From CAWDMC01 sp963803295 (GTDB taxonomy: Bacteria > Acidobacteriota > Terriglobia > UBA7540), in the NCBI GenBank assembly GCA_963803295.1, contig CAWDMC010000025.1, forward strand, positions 62,001 to 126,000: a stretch of 64,000 nt of DNA, in the 5' to 3' direction. A program made the position numbers and the translations under genes. Position 1 is the first letter of the stretch. Every line of letters begins with the position of its first letter. Below, one piece after another: positions 53,962 to 63,217 of the stretch. The notes below the pieces were generated by a model, which worked only from the letters and a program-made list of their open reading frames with translations, searched no databases and was not told the origin of the DNA.

Positions 53962-56395
53962 ATGGCCAAATCGCTCGTAATCGTGGAATCGCCGGCTAAG
54001 GCGAAGACCATTAACAAATACCTCGGGTCAGATTTCACCGTGAAGGCCTCGATGGGCCACGTAATGGATCTTCCGAAGAAAGACCTCGGTGTCGATGTCG
54101 AAAAACAGTTTACGCCCAGCTACCACATGATCCCTTCGAAGAAAGACGTCATCAAGGATTTGAAGTCGGCTGCGGCCAAGACTGATGCCATCTACCTTGC
54201 TGCCGACCCCGATCGAGAAGGGGAAGCCATCTGCGCTCACTTACGTGAGATTCTGGAATCGAAGAAGACCACATTCCACCGGGTTATCTTTAATGAGATC
54301 ACGCGCGACGCCATTCGCGAGGCGTTCGCTCATCCCGGACAAATCGACGAGCGGCTGGTGGATGCGCAGCAGGCTCGACGCATCCTTGACCGCTTGGTGG
54401 GTTACCAGGTAAGTCCGCTTCTGTGGGACAAAGTGAGACGCGGCATCTCCGCCGGCCGCGTCCAGACTGTAGCCCTGCGCCTCATTGTAGAACGCGAGCG
54501 GGAAATTCAGGCATTCCGGAAACGGGAATACTGGACCATTACGGCCGCGCTTGAAGGCCAGACTCCGCCGCAGTTTGAAGCGAGACTGGCCAAATACCTG
54601 GGCAAAGATGTGGAGATTGCCGATCAGTCGGCAGCCGATCGCATTGTAGAGGCGGTCAAGGCGCGGCCGTTCGTGGTGAGGTCTGTACCCACGCGCGAGA
54701 AGCGCAAGTATCCGGTGCCACCTTTTATCACCAGCAAGCTGCAGCAGGAAGCCGTTCGCAAGTTGCGATTCTGGGCGAAGAAGACTATGACCCTTGCCCA
54801 GCGTCTCTATGAGGGAGTCGAGATCGGAGATGAAGGCGCGGTGGGCCTGATTACCTACATGCGCACGGACTCAACGCGGGTCGCCGATTCCGCACTCGCT
54901 TCTGCGCGCGAGTATGTCAAAAAGAAGTTTGGAGCTGCCTATCTGCCGCCGGAGGCGATCCGCTATAAGAGTAAGAAAGACGCCCAGGACGCGCATGAAG
55001 CCATCCGCCCTACGGATGTGACTCGCACTCCCGAGGCGATGAAGAAGTTCCTCGATGCGGATGAGTTAAAGCTCTACAAGCTGATCTGGCAGCGTTTCGT
55101 GGCTTCGCAGATGAACCCTGCGGTGTTCGATCAGACGACCATCGATATCGAGTCGGGAGATTATCTCTTCCGCGCTACTGGTTCGGTGCAGAAGTTCGAC
55201 GGCTTTCTCAAGGTCTACGAGGAAGGCAAAGACGAAGCCATCAATGAGGAAGACGAGGGATTGGGGCGTCGCCTGCCCCGGGTGGAGGAGGGCGAGCGGC
55301 TGCGCTTGGATCACCTGAATCCCGAACAGCATTTCACCGAGCCACCTCCGCGTTACAACGAAGCCACGCTGGTGAAGGTGCTCGAAGAGAAGGGCATCGG
55401 CCGCCCATCGACATACGCGACCATCCTCTCCGTGATCCAGAATCGCGATTACGTGGAGAAGGTGCAGGGTCGCTTCTATCCGACCGAGCTGGGCATGGTG
55501 ACCAGCGAGTTGCTGGTAAAGAATTTCACCGACATCTTCGATGTGGCCTATACGGCGCGCATGGAAGAGGAACTCGATGAGGTTGAAGAGGGCAAGATGA
55601 GCTGGATCGAGGCCCTCGACGATTTCTACAAGAAGTTTGAGAAGGATCTGCGCATTGCCGAGCGCGAGATGGTGGACCTGAAGGGAGAGGGCCTGCCTAC
55701 GGAAGAGATCTGCGAGAAGTGCGGCCAGCCGATGAAGATCCGCTTCGGCAGGAACGGCAGTTTCCTCACCTGCACGACGTATCCTGACTGCGACGGCACT
55801 CGCGATCTAGGGCCCGATCTCGCCGCGAAGTACGGTGTCGCGACCGCGGCGCCGAGCGCACCGGAGATCCCGGACCAGGCATGCGAAAAGTGCGGTCAGC
55901 CGATGGTGGTGAAGCGCGGTCGATTCGGCTATTTCGTTGCGTGCAGCGGTTACCCGGAGTGCCGCAACACCAAGAAGATCGTGATGAAAGATGGCACGGC
56001 GACTGCGGTGGGTGACATCGCCGCTCGACGAGAAGTGTCCTGACTGCGGCAACAACCTCGTGATCAAGAGCGGACGCTATGGGCAGTTCACCGCCTGCAG
56101 TAACTACCCGAACTGCAAGTTTATCAAACGCGAGACGCTCGGTATTCCTTGCCCTGAGAAGGATTGCAGCGGCGAACTCACGGTTCGCAAAACGAAACGT
56201 GGTAAGACCTTCTACGGTTGCAGCCGCTACCCGGAGTGCAAGTTCACAGCCTGGGATAAGCCGGTGGCTGAACCTTGCCCGAAGTGCGGTTCACCCGTCC
56301 TGCTGGAGAAAATAACCAAGAGGGATGGTCCGGTTCGCTACTGCCCGAACGAGGACTGCAAGTACGAGCGGCCAGTTGCCGAAGTCACTTCATAA
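53962..56395 (+). CDS. topA: DNA topoisomerase I, with a frame break before the last zinc fingers
   Basis: TopA relaxes negative supercoils. The Toprim domain begins LVIVESPAKAKTINKYLGSD and has DPDREGEAI. The catalytic Tyr is in LITYMRTDSTR, near residue 299. Two CxxC zinc fingers precede the break (ICEKCGQPMKIRFGRNGSFL; ACEKCGQPMVVKRGRFGYF). The first frame ends at 56043. One base over from about 56020 it continues PLDEKCPDCGNNLVIKSGRY with three more zinc-finger units to 56395. An extra G at about 56020 explains it. In E. coli the Toprim/tyrosine core cleaves DNA but needs the zinc-finger C-terminus for efficient relaxation. Confidence 0.93.
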
Positions 56396-56585
56396 TTCCT
56401 GTCGAGAAGAACCGGTTCCGGAATGCTGCGGAAGTTGTGACGAGTTCCTCAACCTTCCCAATCGTGAAGATTGACCACTGTTCGCGGCTGCCTGTTACCA
56501 ATCAGCGAAATTCCTCTTGACATCTTCTTCCCCCCGGACTACTACAAACATGCTCCATTTGATAGAGCCTTAGAGGAAGACCAGG

Positions 56586-57695
56586 GTGGTCCATTCGGAT
56601 GATCCGCCGCGGCGGGATTTCATGAAGCGCTCAGGAGCTGCGCTGGCCGGGCTCTTAGGCGGCTTCCCTGGGTACCGAAGAGGTGCGACTCTAATGAGGG
56701 ATAACGTCACAGCCGATCCGGGCACGCTAAGCGGCAGCGAATTTGGCATCAACCAGGACCGGCGTCGTTGGGAACTATGGGGCTTGCTGGGTGACCTGCC
56801 CTGGGAGCATCGACCGGCGCCACCGAAGTTGATCCGAGCTGAAAAGCACGAAGGCTACGTTCTCGAGCGCCTGGAACTCGACCTCAACGGGATTGAGCCG
56901 GTTCCGGCAATTTTGCTTATTCCCGAGAAGCGCCAGGTTCCTGCTCCCGGACTGCTGTTCATTCACTGGCATGCGGGTATGTACGATCTCGGTAAGGAAC
57001 AGCTTTTGATCGGAGTCGAAGCGCAGCCTGCCTACGCGCCAGTCTGCGCCGCTAAAGGGCTGGTGACGCTGGCTATCGATAGCTGGGCGTTCGGTGAGCG
57101 TAAACGCCAGGCCAACGGCCGCGGGGGTGAGGAAGACGCGTTCAAGCTGATGCTCTGGCAGGGCCGGGTGCTCTGGGGGATGATGATGTTCGACGAGTTC
57201 CGTGCGCTATCCTATCTGGCTGCCAGGCCCGAAGTCGATTCGAGGCGGCTGGGCGCTTTCGGGATGTCGATGGGCGCGACCAAGGCCTGGTGGCTCTCCG
57301 CACTCGATCCGCGGGTCAGCCTGTGCGTGGATGTCTGCTGCCTCACCGATTATGACGCACTGATCGCCGCGCACGGTCTTAGCCAGCATGGTGTCTACTA
57401 TTACGTGCCGTCCCTGCTGAAACACTTCAGTACTTCTGCGATCAATGAGCTGATCGTTCCCCGGCCGCGGCTCAGTGTGAACGGCCGGCTTGACGCGCTC
57501 ACACCGCCCGCCGGGGTCGAGAAGGTGCGCGATGATTTACTGTCTTTGTACTCGAAATACGGCCGCCCTAGGGACTGCCATATCGAGCTTTTCGACTGCG
57601 CGCACGTCGAACTGCCTGAGATGCGCAAACTGATCGGGCAGGCGATGGATCGTTATCTCACCGACTTTATACCGCAGTCGGGATCGCCTGCATAG
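56586..57695 (+). CDS. Tat-exported alpha/beta hydrolase
   Basis: A twin-arginine type signal (RRDFMKRSGAALAGLLGG) starts the protein. The nucleophile elbow is GMSMG (Ser228), with Asp303 (NGRLDALTP) and His340 (CAHVELPE) completing the triad. The oxyanion region is LLFIHWHAGMYD. The layout matches dienelactone-hydrolase/acetyl-xylan-esterase-like enzymes. GAGGAA lies before the GTG start. A GH51 enzyme and an SMP-30 protein follow on the same strand, which suggests plant polysaccharide breakdown. Confidence 0.82.
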   Translation: MVHSDDPPRRDFMKRSGAALAGLLGGFPGYRRGATLMRDNVTADPGTLSGSEFGINQDRRRWELWGLLGDLPWEHRPAPPKLIRAEKHEGYVLERLELDLNGIEPVPAILLIPEKRQVPAPGLLFIHWHAGMYDLGKEQLLIGVEAQPAYAPVCAAKGLVTLAIDSWAFGERKRQANGRGGEEDAFKLMLWQGRVLWGMMMFDEFRALSYLAARPEVDSRRLGAFGMSMGATKAWWLSALDPRVSLCVDVCCLTDYDALIAAHGLSQHGVYYYVPSLLKHFSTSAINELIVPRPRLSVNGRLDALTPPAGVEKVRDDLLSLYSKYGRPRDCHIELFDCAHVELPEMRKLIGQAMDRYLTDFIPQSGSPA

Positions 57696-57737
57696 CCGAG
57701 CGCGGCATCGGATGATTTAGTGAGGGGGGGATCGTCC

Positions 57738-59350
57738 ATGAAGCGAAGAGATTTTCTGTCCACAGCTCTGACCCTGGCTGCCCCGGCCTGGCGCCGCGAT
57801 CGGCGCGCGCCACAAACGGACTGGTGGAGGTGCTGATCAACGAGCCGACCGGAGACATTGCGCCCGAGTTGTACGGACACTTCACCGAACACATCGGAGG
57901 CGTCATCTATGATGGAATCTGGGTAGGAGAGGACTCCAAAATCCCAAACGTAAGAGGTGTCCGCAAAGCTTTGGTAGATCACATGAAGCGCCTCAAAGCG
58001 CCGGTAATACGCTGGCCGGGCGGCTGTTTTGCAGATAGCTACAACTGGCGCGATGGCATCGGACCGCGCAGCAACCGTCCGGTGCGGACGAACTTCTGGT
58101 GCAACGACAAGCAACTCTGGAACGCACCCGACGGCCCCCAGAAGTACGACCCCAACACCTTCGGCACGACAGAATTCATGCGCTTTTGCCAGTTGTGCGG
58201 GGCGAAGCCCTATCTGGCTGCCAATGTCCGCAGCCTGACACCGCTCGATTTCGACGAGTGGGTGGAGTACTGCAATTCGCCGGCGGGGCTGACCTCACTC
58301 TCCAAAGCCAGGGCCGCCGATGGCAGCAGCGATCCTTTCGGCGTCACTTATTGGGGCATCGGCAATGAATCGTGGGGCTGCGGGGGCGACTTCCGGCCGG
58401 AGGACTATACCATCGAATTCCGGCGCTTTACCTCGTGGGTTCCCGAGTACGGTCTGAAGCTCCGCTTCATCGGCTCGGGGCCAGGCGCGGCTATCGACGA
58501 TCCGCAGGTAGAGTGGACCCGAGGCTTCTTCCAGACGCTGCTTGCCAAAGACAAATCCATGTTCGATCGCCTCTACGGCCTTTCCATGCATTACTACTGC
58601 TGGACGGCGGGAAAAGGCGACTCCGTGGATTTTACCGTCGACGACTGGTACCAGGTGCTTTGGCAGTCCGATCTCATGGATTCACTCGTGACCAAGCATT
58701 GGCTGGCCATGGGGGAATTTGACGAAGAACATAAGGTCAAATTAGTCGTCGACGAATGGGGTGCGTGGCACCGTGGGCCCGCGATCGATCCGCGCTATCT
58801 CTTCAGCTACATTCCCACCATGCGCGACGCCCTGGTCAGCGCGATTACACTGGACATCTTCAACCGACACGCCGAGAAGCTGGCCATGTGCAACAACGCC
58901 CAACTCGTCAACAATATCAACACTCTGTTTCTCGCGAGCGAAGACCGGTTTGCTCCCACCACGATCTTTCACGTCTTCGACATGTACAAAGGGCATCAAG
59001 GAGGAAAGTCTCTGCGCGTCATGACGGACGCCCCACCGGTTTCCTATGGGTCGGGAAAGACGCTGTGGGGACTCGCTGGCTCGGCGTCTCTGCACGGGAA
59101 GAATCTGGTGATCACTGTCGTGAACCCACACGCGAGCGAGGAGCGCATCGCGGACCTTTCGCTGCGGGGCGCTTCAGTGAAATCATGCCGCGTGACCGTG
59201 CTCACCGCGACGGATATTCACGCGCACAATGACTTCTCGAATCCCAACGCGGTCGAGCCCCGGCAGGAAGCGGCGACCGTTTCGGGATCGACTTTCGCGT
59301 GGACCTTCAAGCCGGCTTCGGTAACCATGTTCGAGGTCGACTTGGGCTAA
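57738..59350 (+). CDS. GH51-type alpha-L-arabinofuranosidase with Tat signal, one frame break
   Basis: The catalytic domain (57824 onward) carries the acid/base Glu in YWGIGNESWGCGG and the nucleophile Glu in LVVDEWGAWHRG, with IRWPGGCFADSYNW near the start. These are the marks of GH51, which removes arabinofuranose side chains. The open frame starts abruptly. Upstream, an ATG at 57738 after a G-rich ribosome site opens MKRRDFLSTALTLAAPA, a Tat signal. One base over, the bridge reads RATNGLVEVLINEPTGDIAP. A single-base break between about 57785 and 57815 explains it. The joined product has about 537 residues. Confidence 0.87.
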
Positions 59351-59505
59351 CTGGGCACGGACGAGGCCCTTGGTATCCAGTAGGGCAGGTCTTGTGCTTG
59401 CCCTGGGCGACCACGCGACCACAAGCGTCGCCTCTGCGATACGCTACCCGAAACCCGGACCACATCCCGTAGCGCCGCTTGGATTTCTTGTTATGAGGAG
59501 AGTGC

Positions 59506-60579
59506 ATGAACAACACAAAGGCCCCGTGGTGGAATCACCTGCTTGCAGCCCTCGCTCTTCTACTGCTCGCCGCGAGCGTTCCGAGGGTTAGCTCGGCGTT
59601 CCCTCCCGCCGAGGGTTCGATTGAGCGCGATGATCCGGGACTCGATGCCATCGTGCCGCCCGGTGCTAAGCTTGAAAAAGTCGCTGACGATTGCATATGG
59701 ACTGAAGGTCCGATATGGATTCATGCGGGATACCTGTTGTTTGCGGATATCAACAACAACCGCATCATGAAGTGGGCGCCTCAAGGGGCTTTGAGCGTTT
59801 TCATGAAGCCGAGCGGCTGGCTGAGCACGAAGCCCTTTGGCGGAATCGAGCCGGGCTCAAACGGAATGACTCTCGACAGTCGCGGTCGGTTGACCGTGGC
59901 GGGCCATGCGCAGCGCGACGTATGGCGACTGGAATCCTTGGACAAAGGTGCGACGAAAACCGTCCTCGCCGAAAAGTACCAAGGTAAGCGTCTCAACAGC
60001 CCCAATGACGTGATCTACAGCAAAGACGGATCCCTCTATTTTACCGATCCGCCCTATGGCTTGCCCACGCAAAGCGATAGCGAGCCGCTTAAAGAGCTAT
60101 CGTTCAATGGCGTCTATCGGATTCCCGACGCCGTTTCGCGTGCTGCCGGCGCCGCACCCGATGACAGCAAGCTACAGTTGATCATCAAGGATCTGACCCG
60201 TCCGAACGGGCTTGCCTTCTCGCCGGATCAGAAGTTGCTGTATGTTGCTGTTTCCGATCCGGAGCGTAAGGTCTGGATGCGGTACGAGGTTAATGCTGAC
60301 GGTACGGTAAAGAACGGCCGGGTCTTTTATGACGTTACCGCTGACACCGCCGTGGGTCTGCCGGACGGGATGAAGATCGACCAGAAAGGCAACATCTATA
60401 GCGCCGGTCCGGGCGGCATCTGGATCATCTCTCCTTTAGGCAAACACCTGGGCACCATTAGGATGCCTGAGAAATCGGCGAATTGTAACTGGGGGGATGC
60501 CGGTGCCAAGACGCTGTACATTACAGCGAGCACCAGCCTATACCGGATCCGGTTGAAGGTCGCAGGCATTCGGCCATGA
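59506..60579 (+). CDS. Exported SMP-30/gluconolactonase-family protein
   Basis: After a signal peptide (LLAALALLLLAASVPRVSSA) comes a six-bladed beta propeller. The metal ligands are placed as in the family: Glu in DCIWTEGPIW, Asn in LNSPNDVIYSKDG and Asp in VGLPDGMKID. GAGGAG precedes the ATG. Such enzymes open sugar lactones. With the GH51 and esterase genes upstream it may process released sugars. The exact lactone is unknown. Confidence 0.88.
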   Translation: MNNTKAPWWNHLLAALALLLLAASVPRVSSAFPPAEGSIERDDPGLDAIVPPGAKLEKVADDCIWTEGPIWIHAGYLLFADINNNRIMKWAPQGALSVFMKPSGWLSTKPFGGIEPGSNGMTLDSRGRLTVAGHAQRDVWRLESLDKGATKTVLAEKYQGKRLNSPNDVIYSKDGSLYFTDPPYGLPTQSDSEPLKELSFNGVYRIPDAVSRAAGAAPDDSKLQLIIKDLTRPNGLAFSPDQKLLYVAVSDPERKVWMRYEVNADGTVKNGRVFYDVTADTAVGLPDGMKIDQKGNIYSAGPGGIWIISPLGKHLGTIRMPEKSANCNWGDAGAKTLYITASTSLYRIRLKVAGIRP

Positions 60580-60596
60580 GAATCAGAGGAATCGGC

Positions 60597-60778
60597 TTTA
60601 CCGCAGAGCACGCGGAGGTCGCAGAGGCAACACGTTCGATCTGCAGCCGGAATTCGTTGCGAGGTCCTTCGCAAGCCGTTGACGGATTCCAAAGAACGGG
60701 ATTGTCGGGCAGGTGTGACTTTGCGGGATCGCGATCCGAACCTTTCTCCTCTGCGGGCTCAGCGCCCTCTGCGGTAAG
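60597..60778. repeat. Facing pair of TTACCGCA-type repeats between convergent genes
   Basis: The left copy (60597-60630) starts TTTACCGCAGAGCACGCGGA. The right copy (60741-60778) is its reverse and, read on the minus strand, starts CTTACCGCAGAGGGCGCTGA. About 110 bases lie between, with no gene. A third, single copy is at 9829-9864. The facing pair could be a small non-autonomous element or a bidirectional terminator. Confidence 0.6.
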
Positions 60779-60785
60779 TTCCTCG

Positions 60786-62315
60786 TTAGTGAGCGCCTGC
60801 CGCTTTGCGGTAGCGCTGCAAGTGCTCCTGAAATTCCAGGTTCCTTGAATCGAGAGAGAGAGTCTGGCTTTCTATTTTCACCGCCTCCGTATAGTCGTTG
60901 TTCGCGTAGTAGGCCTCGGCGAGCGTGTCGAGATACTCTGGCTGCTTGCCGCGCGTGAGTTCAACGGCTGCCAAGGCATGCTCCAGGGCCTCGTGAGGAT
61001 CGCGGAAATTTGCATCATCACTGGTGGCATAGAGCCAAGCCAGGTTATTGTGGGCGAGAGCCAGACGTCGATCGAATCCAAGCGCCTCCCGGTAGTGGCG
61101 TATGGCTTCCGCATAGAGCTTCTGCTCGGTACAGAGAATCCCTAGCACCAACTGTCCCTCGGCGTCCGGCGGTTCCTTGCCGAGTACCGACTCGTAGAGT
61201 TGTTTCGATTGCGGGTAATCGCCGGCCTCCTTGTAAGCCATAGCAAGCCCCAGTTTGGCACGAGGCGAATCTGGATTGAGCGCCAGCGCCTTCTTGTATT
61301 CCAGAATCGCTTCGACAGTCCGGCCTCGCTTAAGTTCGCTGAGGCCGATCTCCTCGTGCGGACGCCCCTCTAAGGGATTCAGTTTGGCCGCCCTTTGCCA
61401 CAGGACGAGAGCCTCCGCGCTTTGGCCAACCCCCTCCAGCCGAGCTGCTTCCTGCTCAACCTTCAATAACCGACTGGAATTGTGATGGTACTTTGCCGCC
61501 CCGGCAAAGCCTAAGACCACCAAAGCCGCCGGGAGCAGCACCACGGGCTGGAAGCGGGGTCTTAGTGATGACGAGGACCAGGTCGAAGGCGACACCACAC
61601 TAAACCCTCTCTGTCGCGGCAGGGGGATAGCAACGGCGCAGACCGTCCCGGTTATGAGTCCGCCTAGATGGGCCCAATTGTCAACGCCAGCGACGTGCCG
61701 GCCGAAGATCGGCAACACCGCGGCCGTCCGGGTCAACACCCACCCGGAAAGCAGATCCACTAAAGTGAGTATCGGTAGAAGCCGTGCGAGTAAGCGTTGC
61801 AGTCGAGGCGGCAGCTCTTGACCGTATCGCCACCCTATGACGATCAGCGCGCCCACTACTCCCATAAGCGCTCCGGAGGCGCCCACCGCCACACTGTCCG
61901 AGCGCCAAACCGACAGCAACGATCCCCCGATGCCAGAGAGAACGTAGATCAAGGCAAATCTGCCGTAGCCGTACAGGGATTCGGCCATCGCGCCCAGCGA
62001 ATACAAAACGAGCATGTTTAAGAGCAGGTGAATTGGACCGGCGTGCAAAAACATTGGCATGATCAGGCGCCAGTATTGTCCGTGGCTGACCAGTGGTGCG
62101 TAGGAAGCGCCGAACTGAAGCAGGGTTTCAGCGTTTTCCGATCCCCCGGATAGCCAGGTAAGAAGATAGACAGCGCCCGTGGCCGCCATTAGTACGACAG
62201 TCGCCGGCGGTCGTGAGAACCGGCTCGGCTCATGGCCATAGCGAGTGCCGGGGCCGAGGACAGGTCTGAGAGTCGGCTGAGCGGTTGAGTCCGGAATAAT
62301 CAAACGGTGATCCAT
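60786..62315 (-). CDS. Rhomboid intramembrane serine protease fused to TPR repeats
   Basis: The N-terminal half is a rhomboid protease with about six or seven membrane segments. The catalytic Ser is in VGASGALMGVVGALIVIG and the His in VDNWAHLGGLITG. The region MPMFLHAGPIHLLLNMLVLY is the usual second-segment signature. The last 200 residues form TPR units (PHEEIGLSELKRGRTVEAIL, PRAKLGLAMAYKEAGDYPQS, ALAHNNLAWLYATSD). Rhomboids cleave within membrane helices. The tail may bind partners. The start at 62315 (MDHRL) lacks a clear ribosome site, and a longer frame reaches 62432. Confidence 0.86.
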   Translation of the reverse strand: MDHRLIIPDSTAQPTLRPVLGPGTRYGHEPSRFSRPPATVVLMAATGAVYLLTWLSGGSENAETLLQFGASYAPLVSHGQYWRLIMPMFLHAGPIHLLLNMLVLYSLGAMAESLYGYGRFALIYVLSGIGGSLLSVWRSDSVAVGASGALMGVVGALIVIGWRYGQELPPRLQRLLARLLPILTLVDLLSGWVLTRTAAVLPIFGRHVAGVDNWAHLGGLITGTVCAVAIPLPRQRGFSVVSPSTWSSSSLRPRFQPVVLLPAALVVLGFAGAAKYHHNSSRLLKVEQEAARLEGVGQSAEALVLWQRAAKLNPLEGRPHEEIGLSELKRGRTVEAILEYKKALALNPDSPRAKLGLAMAYKEAGDYPQSKQLYESVLGKEPPDAEGQLVLGILCTEQKLYAEAIRHYREALGFDRRLALAHNNLAWLYATSDDANFRDPHEALEHALAAVELTRGKQPEYLDTLAEAYYANNDYTEAVKIESQTLSLDSRNLEFQEHLQRYRKAAGAH

Positions 62316-62455
62316 GATGGGAAGGTCAATCGTCTTTGCAGCTCCACAGAAAATTGCAGCATCGAAAACAGACCAAGCTGAGACAATAATACCAAACTCT
62401 CTACTATTATGCTCAGTTACGCGTGTGGCCACTTACCACAATGATCGGCCTCCGC

Positions 62456-62854
62456 TTACCGCCTCCGCCGCGGATATTTCGCCTCAATCATCGATCGCAT
62501 GCCGCCCCGAGTGTTGAATTCTCCCTTGACCACCGCCCAATTCGGCTTAGTGGCCCGGACCACGTCATCCAGAATGCGGTTGATGGCGTTTTCGTAAAAG
62601 ATTCCCAGGTTTCGATAGGCAAGTAAATAATATTTCAAGGACTTAAGCTCAAGGCAAAGCTTGTTGGGGGAATATTGGAGGGTTATCGTTCCGAAATCGG
62701 GAAGTCCGGTTTTGGGACAAACCGAGGTATATTCAGGGACGGTGATCGTTATCTCATACCCTCGATACTGGTTTGGCCAAGTCTCAATTTCGGGCAGGCT
62801 CGCCTCAATACCGGATGCTGCGTGACCCTCGGTGTAGCCCCTTCTACGTGACAT
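62456..62854 (-). CDS. queF: NADPH-dependent 7-cyano-7-deazaguanine reductase
   Basis: QueF reduces preQ0 to preQ1 in queuosine synthesis. The catalytic Cys46 is in TSVCPKTGLPDFG, with Asp53 in the same stretch. The fold ends with ALIKE-like features (LKSLKYYLLAYRNLGIFYEN, NWAVVKGEFNTRGGM). AGGAGG precedes the ATG at 62854, giving 132 residues, the short unimodular type. No other queuosine gene and no preQ1 riboswitch is seen nearby. Confidence 0.94.
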   Translation of the reverse strand: MSRRRGYTEGHAASGIEASLPEIETWPNQYRGYEITITVPEYTSVCPKTGLPDFGTITLQYSPNKLCLELKSLKYYLLAYRNLGIFYENAINRILDDVVRATKPNWAVVKGEFNTRGGMRSMIEAKYPRRRR

Positions 62855-63217
62855 TAACGACCTCCTGGCAGCTCCCAACTTTCCAGCTTAGCCGAAATTT
62901 GACCTAATCCCAAGGCGGTCGTCTTCACGAGCCCGCTGGCGCTAAAGACGCTAATAGAAAAGCCACTGTGACGGGGGATCTTCTACGCTTGCCAGGCGCC
63001 ATGCAGCGACCGTTCCGAAGCTCTTTTTCAGTTTCTCCATATAAGTCCTTGAGTTAAGATAGCAATTCTAGTAGCGCCACTAAGCCGTTAAGAATCAGCA
63101 GTCAAAATTTATACTTGACAATAACACACTAAAGATTAATTATACGGAAGGACTAATTTACGCCGGACGGCGGCCTCCGGCTGACTTCGTGGGACAGGCG
63201 TGAAAAGGAGCAAAACG
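62855..63217. other. Intergenic region between queF and dnaK
   Basis: The 363 bases separate divergent genes. A low-GC stretch around 63050-63150 contains TTGACA at 63115-63120 and TTATAC at 63140-63145. They are 19 bases apart, a little long, so the dnaK promoter is only probable. A small hairpin (arms GCCGGA and TCCGGC near 63164-63183) lies in the leader. I found no CIRCE element. Confidence 0.45.

Noticed and set aside
57738..59350. Programmed frameshifting in topA, dprA or the GH51 gene
   Set aside because: No slippery heptamer with a following structure is evident at the break sites. Simple one-base insertions or deletions explain each case.
62855..63217. CIRCE element before dnaK and preQ1 riboswitch before queF
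   Set aside because: No TTAGCACTC-type inverted repeat and no preQ1 aptamer pattern can be seen on the proper strands.
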